From: Garcia nutans
Taxonomy: Eukaryota; Streptophyta; Magnoliopsida; Malpighiales; Euphorbiaceae
Length of the DNA: 64,000 nucleotides
NCBI GenBank assembly: GCA_947685225.1
Contig: CANTUV010000003.1
Location: 9,928,001-9,992,000 of the forward strand
Reading direction: 5' to 3'
The notes below the pieces were generated by a model, which worked only from the letters and a program-made list of their open reading frames with translations, was not told the DNA's origin and made no database searches. Made by a program: the position numbers and the translations under genes. Numbering within the stretch: the stretch's first letter is position 1; each line of letters begins with the position of its first letter. Below, piece after piece: positions 11,126-21,187 of this stretch.

Positions 11126-11301
11126 TTTTGCTCTTTTCCTCTACTTTCGTCCGTAATTCCTCCAAAATAACCATAAGCCTCAAAATACAGAGAATTCCTG
11201 AAATTAACCCTAAAAAGCACTTGAACAAACAAATTAAACTCAATTCGATAATAATCATATTAAGAAATAGGGGCAAAATATCATCAATTGTGCACTTATC
11301 A

Positions 11302-11923
11302 GTATGACTTTTGATGCTCTTCATCTATAAATAAGGAGGTGACAGATAGAAAAACCTTTATTAACTCTTAAGTTATAGCTTGGTCTCTCTGAAAAGTATT
11401 AAACAAGTTCAAAGTAGTGGCACGGTGTGGAATGGTCTAGGAAGCCTATCTCAATCAAATCGGTGAGTATTTTATTTTTATTACATTCTGAGTTCGGATA
11501 GTGTAGTTTCAATAAATTCTAGGGGGTCGAGTTTGGGGGAGAGTGCCCAATCACTCGAGATTGTTCGAGTAAGTTTTGTGGAACAAGCTCAGCTTACTAT
11601 TGAGGAGGGTGTAAGCAGTGGGGGTTTACCAATGGCAGAGTTGGTGGGAACATGAGACCGTGGCTTGCCCTAACCTTATTGAAGGGGAGAAAGTCGAGGG
11701 AGAATAGGAGGAAGAAGAAGAAGAAGAAGAAGAAGAAGCTCATGTAATAGTGGAGAAAGCTTGAGTTAGAAACATAGAATCCTCACTAGGCACTCAAATC
11801 TAAAGGGCATTTGAGATAAGTATCAAATTTTGCCCGAGTATAAGATGTATGTTCCTGGGGATCGGACCTGAGCTATGGACAATCTTCTAAATGACCAACT
11901 GATACTATATGAAAAAGACCTGA
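11302..11923 (+). other. Tat antisense-ORF upstream region with TATA-like motif
   Basis: At 11328-11337 the plus strand reads CTATAAATAAGG, a good plant TATA box, followed by leader-like sequence. A (GAA)n run lies at 11708-11740. The last part (11830-11923) reads in the frame of the antisense ORF (…MFLGIGPELW…, then YYMKKT), which continues past solo LTR D. I infer that the antisense ORF had its own promoter here. Stops and small indels prevent a confident gene model. Confidence 0.45.
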
Positions 11924-12169
11924 TGTAATATCCCGATTTTTGGTGTGGATTGGAATAGTAAATATGGGAGAGTAAATAGGTGTAATGGGTAGAGAAAAAT
12001 ATTAGATAAATATGTATGATAGATGCAATATATATATTATATATATACTTGAAATATTTGTGAAATATAAATTGAATATATAAGACATATACATATACCT
12101 AAAATATACACTATATATAAGGTATAATTTTGTGTTGGAAAACTTGATTTTAATTATAATAATAATAAT

Positions 12170-12221
<52 letters not shown>

Positions 12222-14365
12222 ACAACAAGAACAATAATAATAAGAAGAAGAAGAAGAGGAGGAGGAGGAGGAGGAGGAGGAGGAGGAGAGAAAAGTCAAA
12301 GGGAGAAGGGAGATGATTGGTGGGTTGTTATTTTAATTAATTAATATATATAATATTATATATATAGAGATGAGGATGGGAAAAGAAGAGACATTTTTTT
12401 CTTCTTCTTCTTTAACGTGATATTGAGAGAGAGGTGAGAAGAGTGTGAGTTCCACTTATACATCAAATGTACAAAGGATTTCAAGAGGATTTAAGTGGAT
12501 ATTGAAGGTTTAGCAAGTAATTCAAGTAAGTATTCATCTTTGAGCTTGTTTTATGCTGTTTTAAGTATATGATTAATATGGTTAGTGACAGGAAAATGAT
12601 GATTAATTGAGTAAGATGCTAGTTATGATATGTTTGAGATATATATATATATCTGATAATTTGATGAATAATTCATGGATATGAACATAAGTGATGAATT
12701 AGGGTTTTGGTTATTAGGTATGCATAGTTAGGGTTATGTATGGGGGTTGGTTCTCTAGTATGAATGAGTTGTTTTATTATTGTGTTGATATATAGATGAT
12801 GAAATTATGAATAGTTAAAATTAGAAAAGGGTGATAAGAAAAAGGAATAAGGGTTTTGTAGGAAATGAGTTGGGAATTTAGTGAATGGTATGGAATTAAT
12901 ATATGGATGATTGTATATGTGAATAATATGACATTTGTCATGGATTTTGTGTTTGGATCAAGAAGGACTAAGTGGGGAAAAGTAAGGCTTGCAAGTGGCC
13001 AAGGTTTGTACATATTTGATTTACTATGATTTTAAGTTAATGCATGTCAACCTCTCTATGTGATGTGTGTGTTGTATGATGTTAAAGGTGTAAAAGTGTA
13101 ATTTTGGGATGCCCTAGGCATGGCCATGGAGGGCCACAGCCATGGGCTTTGAAGTGAAGCTATTTTGTATGAATTTATGAAGAGGCAGAAGGAAAATATA
13201 TGCCACGGGAGTGGCTATTGAGAGCCAGGGCCATGGTGGTAGTCATGGGGTTTTAATAGCCTTGTTTCGAATCCCGTGGGCGTGGTTATTGAATGTCACA
13301 GACGTGGAGGTTGGTTTGATGATATTGGTAGCTTTATTTCATGATATATGGGTTTACGGGGTTGTGTTTTATAATCCTGTGTTGGAAATTCATGTGTGAA
13401 CCTATCAATGTAAACAGAGTAAAGAACTATGATTAAAATGCATTGAATATGGTGAATGAAATTGTGCATGTGAAATGAGTCAGATGGTGAGTGTGGCTCA
13501 TGTATGCATGATGTGAAAGTAAAATAGTAATATGGAGTGATCATGAATAGTGGTGATCACTGAAAAAGTATAAAGTAAAGAGAAGGTGATATAGTAATGT
13601 AAAGTAATGTTATATGTGTAGCCTATATAATTACTTGTCCGGTTATGTTGAGACTGATTAGATATGTATGGGAGGTCTTTAGTAGAGCTAGGCCTTGAGG
13701 TGCATATGTTGATGGACTTGAGCAGAGCTAGGTCTTGACCTGAGCAGTGTTAGGTCATCAGATTGAGACTAGTGATGGTTTTGAGCAGAGCTAGACCATG
13801 AGATTGTTTTTACAGGGCATGATAAATGTATAGAAGTATTAGGCCCAATAGTGCAATAGTTTAATTGTGTATTTATATGTTATATGTGTATAAGCATGTG
13901 ATATGATTTTAATATTTGTATATGTTTTTTATATGCACAACTAAGCCTTTGAGCTTAGCACGACTGTATGAATTGCGCAGGTAAGTAGATTATTGATCCG
14001 AGAATCAGAAGATTGTGCCACAAGAAGATTGAGGGTGCTTTGAGACCAACTAGAAGGTGGTGCATGCATGTACATTTTGTTATTTTGTATTTTGATCATA
14101 TATATGTATATCAATGGATACTGGAAAGGACAATGTATATTTTGATATATTTAATCAAATGAAAATTAGAATGGTTTTGGAAATGCTATTTTCAAAGAAA
14201 ATGTGTTTTGATAATAGGAATTATTCTTTTATTAAATATATAATTTTTGTAAAGTTAAGAAAGAGTTTAAATGGCACTGTAACATAGCTTCTTTATATTT
14301 TATATGTGTATTGTATGTACACAGAGTATATGTACGGTACATATATAGGGTATAAGAGTGTTACA
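11924..14365 (+). mobile_element. Solo LTR 'D', Tekay type (2442 bp)
   Basis: It starts TGTAATATCCCG and ends GAGTGTTACA, with flanks CCTGA (11919-11923) and CCTTA (14366-14370), a 5-bp duplication with one mismatch. It contains no coding sequence or primer site, so it is a solo LTR left by recombination. Landmarks are a (CAA)n/(GAA)n/(GGA)n tract at 12158-12290, TATA-like repeats at 12346-12366, a donor-like AAGTAAGTATT at 12526, a GC-rich island at 13110-13310, an array of GAGCAGAGCTAGG-type repeats at 13690-13800, and a two-stem motif at 13941-13977. Open frames inside are microsatellite artefacts. Confidence 0.88.
12158..12290 (+). repeat. Compound trinucleotide microsatellite
   Basis: A run of AAT/CAA units grades into GAA and then GGA units inside LTR D. 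It creates an apparent ORF of poly-Thr and poly-Gly that is not a gene. Confidence 0.95.
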
Positions 14366-14634
14366 CCTTAGAGCTAGGTTGAGGCTTCCGTTGCAGCCAT
14401 TCATCTTGGAATTTCTGAAATACCATGACTTAGCTCTAAGGTAACTGAGCCCAAACGCATGGCTCATAGTGGTGGGATTTGAGATTTTATATGATTTGCT
14501 CGAGATCCCTCCTTTTGTTTGGGTCATGAGCACCTTTTCCGTGGTGAAGTTGCACTCCTGAGCTGATTAAGACCTTCTCTATCTTCAAGGAAGGCCCGGG
14601 CATGGTCTTTTCTTTGGAAAGCCGAAAACTGTGA
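14366..14634 (+). pseudogene. Tat antisense ORF, middle fragment
   Basis: The plus strand right after LTR D reads LRLPLQPFILEFLKYHDLAL, then LSPNAWLIVVGFEILYDLL and PPFVWVMSTFSV. This is the pattern of the plant 'putative gypsy type transposon' family (L.LPL.PF…L…L.PN.W…V.F…L). In Tat-lineage elements this ORF lies antisense between pol and the 3' LTR, and its function is unknown. The frame is broken by a TAA after LALR and by stops near 14560. It continues at 44860 across the Tekay-1 insertion: …KTV on the left and KNWKDQFFMV on the right restore the expected W-K-D-x-F-F motif. Confidence 0.75.
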
Positions 14635-16627
14635 TGTAACACCCTTATACCCTATATACGTACAATACATACATTCAGTATATGTAAAATATGCATATGC
14701 GGTATAAAATTTTTTACTTTTCTAATTTATAATCTTAAATACTTTTAAATGTATATTTAAATAACAAATAAAAAATTATTAGAAATCATAGGTTCTAAAT
14801 TAAGCATTTTTCATAAAAAAATCTCTGAAAAAAATTTAATAGAGTTTTGTCTATAATTTGGACATTCCCGATTTCAACAAAACCACAACCTGCATAGGAT
14901 AACACTCCCAAATAATATCAAATCACCATTTCACTCATACTCCTTAATTTCTCCAAATTTCACAACATATTTATACACATACATATATATAATTTTTCAA
15001 AACACATATCAATCGACATTATAAAGTTTTTCAACACATTCTTTATAATTTACAATATATATACATCAAAACATAATATAATATATGAAACATCAAAATG
15101 TAATAAAAACATATACATGCTGGCAGTGTTTCTGATCTTGACGTCCAAAAATTAACTCTACACTGAAAACCTCAAATCTAGACTTGACCCGGTCTAGATG
15201 AACTTTCCGGCTCTACTAGATCTCCCCTGTCACCTGCACGATGAATTACAATCGTGTTAAGCCAAACGCCTAGTAGTACAAACTTTGATAGAAATAAAAC
15301 TATAAAATAACGCCAATGTACAATACTTATGTATATCATGACACCATATGTCATATCATTTCATTTTAAACATCTTTTTCAATCATTTTACATTTCACAT
15401 AAAACAAATACAAACATGGGCCCAAATAATCTAATATATTATTCAAATTCCAGAGTTACTATTTTGCTCCATGATCTCTCAACACAAAGATAAGAACCAC
15501 TGGAAAAGAGCTATCTTGGGCAAATTTTACAAATGACATGGGCATGTCAATGAATGTACCCTTTGCCCACTATACAGAAGCTTTGACACACTTAGTGACA
15601 TGGGCGTGTCGCTGCCCGTGCCAAACATATTGTATTACAGCAGCTTTGACATGCTCAGTGACATAGGAGTGTCATTGCACGTGTCACTAATTCTGAAAAT
15701 AGAATCATTGACACACCCAATGACATGGTCGTGCCACTGGGCGTGTCAGGCCAAAATCCTGATATCAACATAACATAATCACATATCCAAAATTATCATT
15801 CTTTGCTCATACTTTGAACAATCTCTTTCCATTTTCAACTCTATTCAAACACAACCAAATCCATCATTTAACTTTAAAATACTTGGTTATACATCAAAGT
15901 AACTCAATTGAAATTAAATTACACAATTTAAAACCATGAATTCACAACTCAAAAGTTACATGACCCTTACTCTCTCTCTCTCTACAACAAACTCAACTCA
16001 AACTTAACCATTTCTTCAATCCAACCTTAAAATCATGGTTAACTACTCAAAACAACTTCATACTTTCCAATTGCAATAATCAAAACATACAACCATAACA
16101 AGTCAAACTTCACATCTTTAAGAAAATCCAAGAAAAACAAGTTGAAAACTTACCAACTCAAGTGGAAATCACCAATTCTTCAACTGAAACCTTGAAAATC
16201 CTTCACCTTAGGAAGCTTAGAAGAAGCAAAAATCCTCTCTTGCACAACCATGTAAATCGGCTAAGGAAGAAAGAAGAAGAAGAAGACTAAGTAAATATCT
16301 CTCTCCACCCACTTTTAATTTCAACCTTATATTTTTCACTTTTAATTACCGCCAAGTATATATATTATTATTTAATTATAACATCAAAATATCATCTTCC
16401 ATTAACAATATAGTTTAGTTTTTAAATTATTAAAATAAACTGACTTTTAAAAATTGATTTGTATATGTTATGTATATTTACATATATACCACATATATAT
16501 TTTACTTTTTCACTTAAAATATTTTCATTTTTCATTTAAAATCATTTATTTAATTTATCCAATTAACTTATAATTTATTTTATCAAAATTTCAAAAATTA
16601 GGAATTTCAAAAATTTGAGATATTATA
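14635..16627 (-). repeat. Tekay-1 3' LTR 'A' (1993 bp), mosaic
   Basis: The plus strand starts TGTAACACCC at 14635 and ends GATATTATA at 16627 (expected …TTACA, one base changed), next to the polypurine tract. From 14635 to about 15470 it closely matches LTR B (42846-43425). From about 15470 to the end it closely matches LTR C (from about 41655 to 42845), including the palindromic array that LTR B lacks. So it is a mosaic with a breakpoint near ATGATCTCTCAAC at 15472. A two-stem motif lies at 15237-15275, and the splice-donor-like GGTAAG (minus strand) at 16149-16154. Confidence 0.85.
15530..15755. repeat. 62-63-bp palindromic tandem array in LTR A
   Basis: About four units of the form GACACACTTAGTGACATGGG / CGTGTCGCTGCCCGTGCC sit with spacers ending AGCTTT or similar. 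They are homologous to the array in LTR C (41729-41968) and share the unit design of the Athila arrays. Confidence 0.85.
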
Positions 16628-16630
16628 ATT

Positions 16631-16664
16631 CTCTCCCCCTAAAATAAATTTCGTTCCTGAAATT
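16631..16664 (-). other. Tekay-1 polypurine tract and preceding hairpin
   Basis: The minus strand reads AATTTCAGGAACGAAATTT followed by TTTTAGGGGGAGAG and then the 3' LTR. The hairpin arms (ATTTC/GAAAT) and the G-rich tract match the same block in Tekay-2 (61747-61784) and the LARD (24220-24252). Confidence 0.85.
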
Positions 16665-16672
16665 ACCTGCTA

Positions 16673-17915
16673 TTAAGTCTGGAACAACTGGGGATACTGA
16701 CTCCGCATCATCTGCTCACTCTCCTATGTCGCCTTCTCAGTGGCATGATTGCTCCAAAGGACTTTCACAAGTGGCACCTTCTTAATCCTCAACTCTTTCA
16801 CTTCTCGTGCCACGATTGCCACTGGTTCTTCCTCATAAATCATATCTGGACTCACCTCAATGGACTCCGCCGACAATATATGAGATGGGTCTGACATATA
16901 TCTCTAAAGTATAGAGACATGGAAGACATCATGAATCCGATCCAACTCAGGCAGCAAAGCCAGCTTGTAAGCCACTGGACCAACTATCTCTAGCACCTCA
17001 TATGGTCCTATGAAATGAGGACTTAACTTTCTTTTGCACTCAAATCTCAAAAGCTTCTTCCAAGGAGACACCTTCAAGAATACTTTATCTCCCACACCAA
17101 ACTCTATGTCTCTTCTCTTCAAATCTGAATAGGATTTTTGTCAGTCTGAAGCTGCTTTCAATCAACCCCGAATCACCTTAACTTTCTCTTCTATTTCCTT
17201 AATTAAATCAGGACTGACCAATTTACCTTTTCTAACCTCATCCCAACACAGAGATTTCCTACATCTCCTTCAATACAATGCCTCATAAGGTGCCATCCCA
17301 ATACTGGATTGATGACTGGTGTTATATGCAAACTCAATCAGCGGCAAAAATATGTTCTAGCAACTAGTGAAATTAATGATATAGCTCCTCAATATCCTCT
17401 AAAATTTGTATCACTCTCTCTGACTGCCCATCTGTCTGAGTATGAAAAGCAGTACTAAAATGCAACCGAGAACCTAAAACATTCTGCAAACTCCTCTAAA
17501 ACCTCAATGTAAACTGGGGATCTTGGTCTGACACCAAAGAAACTGGGACTCCATGCAACCTCACTATCTCATTGATATACAGTTCAGCTAGCCTATCTGG
17601 AGAATAATCCATCCATACTGGAAGAAAATGAGCTATCTTTGTTAACCGATCAACTATCACCCAGATTGCATCATGCTTCTTCTGGGTCAAAGGTAGTCCA
17701 ATCACAATCCATCGTCACTCATTTCCATTTCCACTCTAGCACTGATAATGGTTGGAGCAATCCTGAGGGAACCTGGTGCTCAGCCTTCACTCTCTGGTAT
17801 GTGAGACATTTGGATACAAACTCTGCTATATCCGTCTTCATATCCGACCACCAATAATGTTACTTCAAGTCCTAATAAATCTTGGTACTACTAGGGTGCA
17901 TAGCATAGAGTAACT
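16673..17915 (-). pseudogene. Tekay-1 integrase and chromodomain (3' half of pol)
   Basis: Minus-strand pieces align with Tekay-2 residues from about 1200 to the end. IVDRLTKIAHFLPV with the SLVSDQDPQFT catalytic region lies at 17705-17496. LKRRDIEFGVGDKVFLKVSPWKK, FIGPYEVLEIVGP and LDRIHDVFHVS are at 17122-16904. A chromodomain-like tail ends at TAA 16673-16675. A TAG replaces the Trp codon in the EATWESE motif. Stops and indels break the frame. The LARD inserted at 17920/17921 separates this from the upstream part at 27522. Confidence 0.88.
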
Positions 17916-18859
17916 GATGTTGTAATATCCCCACATATGCCCTAGAAGTTTTGAATGTTGTTGTTGTTGTTGTTGTTGTTGTTGGTTAATGGGTTAGAAT
18001 GTATGTGTTAATTGGCAAGAGAAAAGAAATTGGAAAGTGAATGCTTGTGTATATGTGTTTTGGGGAAATTTAGGGTTTAGAGACAAATGTATATGTTGTG
18101 TATATGATGATATATATAACATATAAATTGGTCAAATGAAGAGTCAAAGTGATGGTTAAGTGGAAGAAGATATTTTTGGTTGAGTGTGAAATTACATGAA
18201 TGGGCATATAAGAGACAAAGGTTTAGTTAAATGGTTAAAGGGTGTTTTGGTAATTTTCTTTTGGAAAACTTGTGGTGGAGATTAAAAAGGAAAGTTTGAC
18301 TTTGCTTCTTCATCTTTTCCTCTTCTCTTCATGTGTGGCCGGCTTCTTCATAGAAAAAAAGAAACAAAGAGACAAGAGAGGTGTTCTTGATTCTTGAAGC
18401 AAATTGAAGGAAAAATCAAAGGTTTTGGTTGAAGATTTGTGGAATTTCATCAAATTAGGTAAGTACTCTCTTGTTTTCCCTTGTTAATTTTTGAAGGGGT
18501 GTTTGAGATAAGTTGTGATTGGTTAATATCATGATTTAGAATGTTTGAGATGTGTTTATAAGTAGTGAAAGTGATTGTGAATAAATAAGGGTTAAATTGG
18601 TGGTGGTTTTGTTTGAAAATGGCAAATTAAGTGGAAGTTGTTTTTGAAAGAAGAAGATTGATGTTGGTTTTAGGATTTGATGTGGTAAGTGATTGAATAT
18701 ATAATTGATATAGTGTTAATATGAATATTGTGATGAATAAGTATTAATAATATTGATTATGTCCATTTTGATGAGATTATGTTGTGTATAATGTGTTTGA
18801 ATGCAATTGAAAGAGTTTTGGCTATTTTAGGGTTTATGCATTAGAGATACGTAATTTGG

Positions 18860-19010
18860 AGCGGTCGCTATTATTCATGTGCGGTCGCTATTATTCATGT
18901 GCGGTCGCGACTTAGGTCGGGCTTTTGGCCGCGAAACCTACTGTAATAAGGTTTCATTGTGTAATGGTATGGGGCGGTCGTACTCAGGTGAGGCGCGACC
19001 GCTAGAAAGG
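18860..19010 (+). repeat. GC-rich palindromic island with repeated GCGGTCGC
   Basis: A 24-bp direct repeat with GTGCGGTCGCTATTATTCAT occurs twice, then GTGCGGTCGCGAC, GGCCGCG, GGGGCGGTCG and finally GCGCGACCGC, the reverse complement of the first motif. The island stands out in otherwise AT-rich LTR sequence and could fold into long hairpins. It is repeated at 25194-25344 in the 3' LTR. Confidence 0.85.
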
Positions 19011-19526
19011 TTCTGTTCACCTTATTGGAAGCAATCTAATTCTACAACAAGATTCTCAAATACATGTTAAATAGATATCATTTGTCTAACATCATTGTTG
19101 AATAATGAAATGTGAGATGATATGGAATTGATAATACATATGATACTATATGTACCGAGCTATGTATTATGCATTGTGAATCTTGTGAATGGCAATTTGT
19201 TATATGAATAATGTACTTTGTAATGTTACATCAATGATGCTATATGTAAAATGTGAAGAAGAGGATGAAGTAATTGATTATAGATAGCTTGGTGGGAGTA
19301 ACTTTGAAGAGTGAAAGAGATGAGGATCATCCAAAAAGGTATGTACAATACAATTTATAATTATGTGAATAATATGATTGAAGCATGTCTAAATGATATG
19401 ATTGAATAATGACATGTTTGCCTAGTTAATGTAATTAATGTGGTATATATAAATGATGGAATATGACATGTAAAGGATATGATGAGGTAAATGATTATGT
19501 ATGTAAAATATGAATTGCTATAATGT

Positions 19527-20095
19527 GGATTGAAATGTGATATGATGCCATTGTGATTGGCTATGATGATTTAAATGTGATATGATGCCATTGTGATTGG
19601 CTATGATGATTTAAATGTGATATGATGCCATTGTGATTGGCTATGATGATTTAAATGTGATATGATGCCATTGTGATTGGCTATGATGATTTAAATGTGA
19701 TATGATGCCATTGTGATTGGCTATGATGATTTAAATGTGATATGATGCCATTGTGATTGGCTATGATGATTTAAAGGTGATATGATGCCATTGTGATTGG
19801 CTATGATGATTTAAATGTGATATGATGCCATTGTGATTGGCTATGATGATTTAAAGGTGATATGATGCCATTGTGATTGGCTATGATGATTTAAATGTGA
19901 TATGATGCCATTGTGATTGGCTATGATGATTTAAATGTGATATGATGCCATTGTGATTGGCTATGATGATTTAAATGTGATATGATGCCATTGTGAGTGG
20001 CTATGATGATTTAAATGTGATATGATGCCATTGTGATTGGCTATGATGATTTAAAGGTGATATGATGCTATTGTGATTGGCTATGATGATTCAAC
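19527..20095 (+). repeat. 40-bp minisatellite, about 14 copies
   Basis: The unit is GATATGATGCCATTGTGATT followed by GGCTATGATGATTTAAATGT, with minor variants (AAAGGTGA, GAGTGG). It contains GCCA…TGGC arms. Tekay-2 and LTR E have the equivalent sequence once (GAAGCCATTGTTATTGGCTA at 55711), so the array is an expansion of a single-copy LTR motif. Confidence 0.95.
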
Positions 20096-21187
20096 TGAAA
20101 GAAACAAGGCATATTTGCCTAGATGATGATGAGAAGTGATAATGGAATTGATAAATGATTTGTGTGTCTAATATGTTATTCATTTTCAGAGTTTTGTTGT
20201 TGGTGGCATGCCTAATAATAGTAACAATCTCTTGAAGTTAGGTTGGATATGATCCTTGAAGCCTAATTGAGATGTTACAACCCTTGAAGCTAGGTTGGAT
20301 TGGTTCTTGAAGCCAAGTTGGGTTGAAGTTTAACATGTTTTACTCCCCTTGAAGCTTGGTTGAATCTAAATCCTTGAAGCCTAGTTGGGTCAATGATAAT
20401 GATAATGTGATAATTAAACCAAAGCATTAACTCTGAAAGTTGAATGGCATGTTAGTGTTTGTTGGGCCCGAGTCTGTCTTTGTTGTCCATGTGATATACA
20501 AATGTTGAATTAAATGAATAATGAGATTTATGATTGACTTTGTTGACAATGTGACTTATGATTGGTGAATTGTGAATTGAACAATGTTATGAAGTATGAT
20601 ATTTAATGTGTATGTATTGATATGTTGATTATGAAGTATGTTATGGAATGTGTGTTTATGAAATATGATTTAGTTGAGATATATGAAAGTTATAATCTAA
20701 AAGAAAAGATATGATAGAAGCTAAGGTTACATGGAATTGATATATCATTATATGTTAGTATTTTTATAATGTATGTGTATATTTTATATTTGTACTACTA
20801 AGCTCTCAGGCTTAGCGCGGTTATATGATCGCGCAGGTGACCAGGTGGAAGATATGAAGTCTTTCGTTATGCCACGAGAAGAGTAAGAGTTTATCGAGAC
20901 CAACTAGAGGGTGATGCATACATGTATAATTTAATTATGATGTATTCTATCAAAAATGTATTCATTTGTATAAATGATGTTTTGAGAAAGATAAGATTAT
21001 GGTATATTTATAAGATCATTAAAAGTATATCAAATTTGTAAATGTTCTTTAAATTAATGTATTGTGGTTTGAAATATGTTAAAGGTTTTTAAATTGTAAC
21101 GAAAAACGACATCCTTATACTTTATATACTTACTGTACGTATACCAGGTATATGTATAGTACTTATATGGAGTATCGGGGTGTTACA

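Larger units (their letters stand above)
571..11301 (-). mobile_element. Athila-lineage Ty3/gypsy retrotransposon, degenerate, 3' LTR not in window
   Basis: Read on the minus strand the order is: 5' LTR (11301-9957), tRNA-Asp primer site (9950-9934), gag, protease, RT, RNase H, integrase, a 63-bp palindromic array with a TATA box, an ATHILA ORF-1-like ORF, and a 3' untranslated region with the ACATTG/CAATGT hairpin. This order is typical of Athila elements. The expected 3' LTR is not found before the Tekay LTR end at 570, so the element is interrupted or continues to the left. The right flank is GTATG (11302-11306). Gag to RT stays in one frame, broken by stop codons rather than frameshifts. 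Confidence 0.85.
9957..11301 (-). repeat. Athila 5' LTR (1345 bp)
   Basis: The minus strand begins TGATAAGTGCAC at 11301 and ends CCATCA at 9957, giving TGAT…ATCA inverted ends, with the primer site just inside. TGATAAGTGCA is a common Athila LTR start. U3 carries the palindromic 63-bp array (10886-11125) and a TATA box (10864-10870). There is no partner LTR in the window to measure age. Confidence 0.85.
17921..21187 (+). repeat. LARD 5' LTR (3267 bp)
   Basis: It begins TGTAATATCCCC and ends GGGGTGTTACA. In order it holds a (TTG)n run (17957-17985), a leader-like stretch with ATTAGGTAAGTACT at 18455-18466 (donor-like), a GC-rich palindromic island (18860-19010), AAAGGTATGTACAA (donor-like, GT at 19339), a 40-bp minisatellite (19527-20095), an inverted-repeat-bounded array of CCTTGAAGCC-type repeats (20164-20458), a two-stem motif (20799-20833), and the terminal TATAC-rich segment. 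A 63-residue ORF spanning the GC island shows no known domain. Confidence 0.93.

Noticed and set aside
12132..12344. 70-codon ORF of poly-Thr and poly-Gly
   Set aside because: It is a frame through a CAA/GAA/GGA microsatellite.
18879..19070. 63-codon ORF present in both LARD LTRs as a gene
   Set aside because: It is identical because the LTRs are identical. It lies on the GC-rich palindromic island and shows no domain or coding signature.
19527..20095. CRISPR-like array of regularly spaced repeats
   Set aside because: Every 40-bp unit is the same throughout with no unique spacers, in plant retrotransposon DNA. It is a minisatellite.
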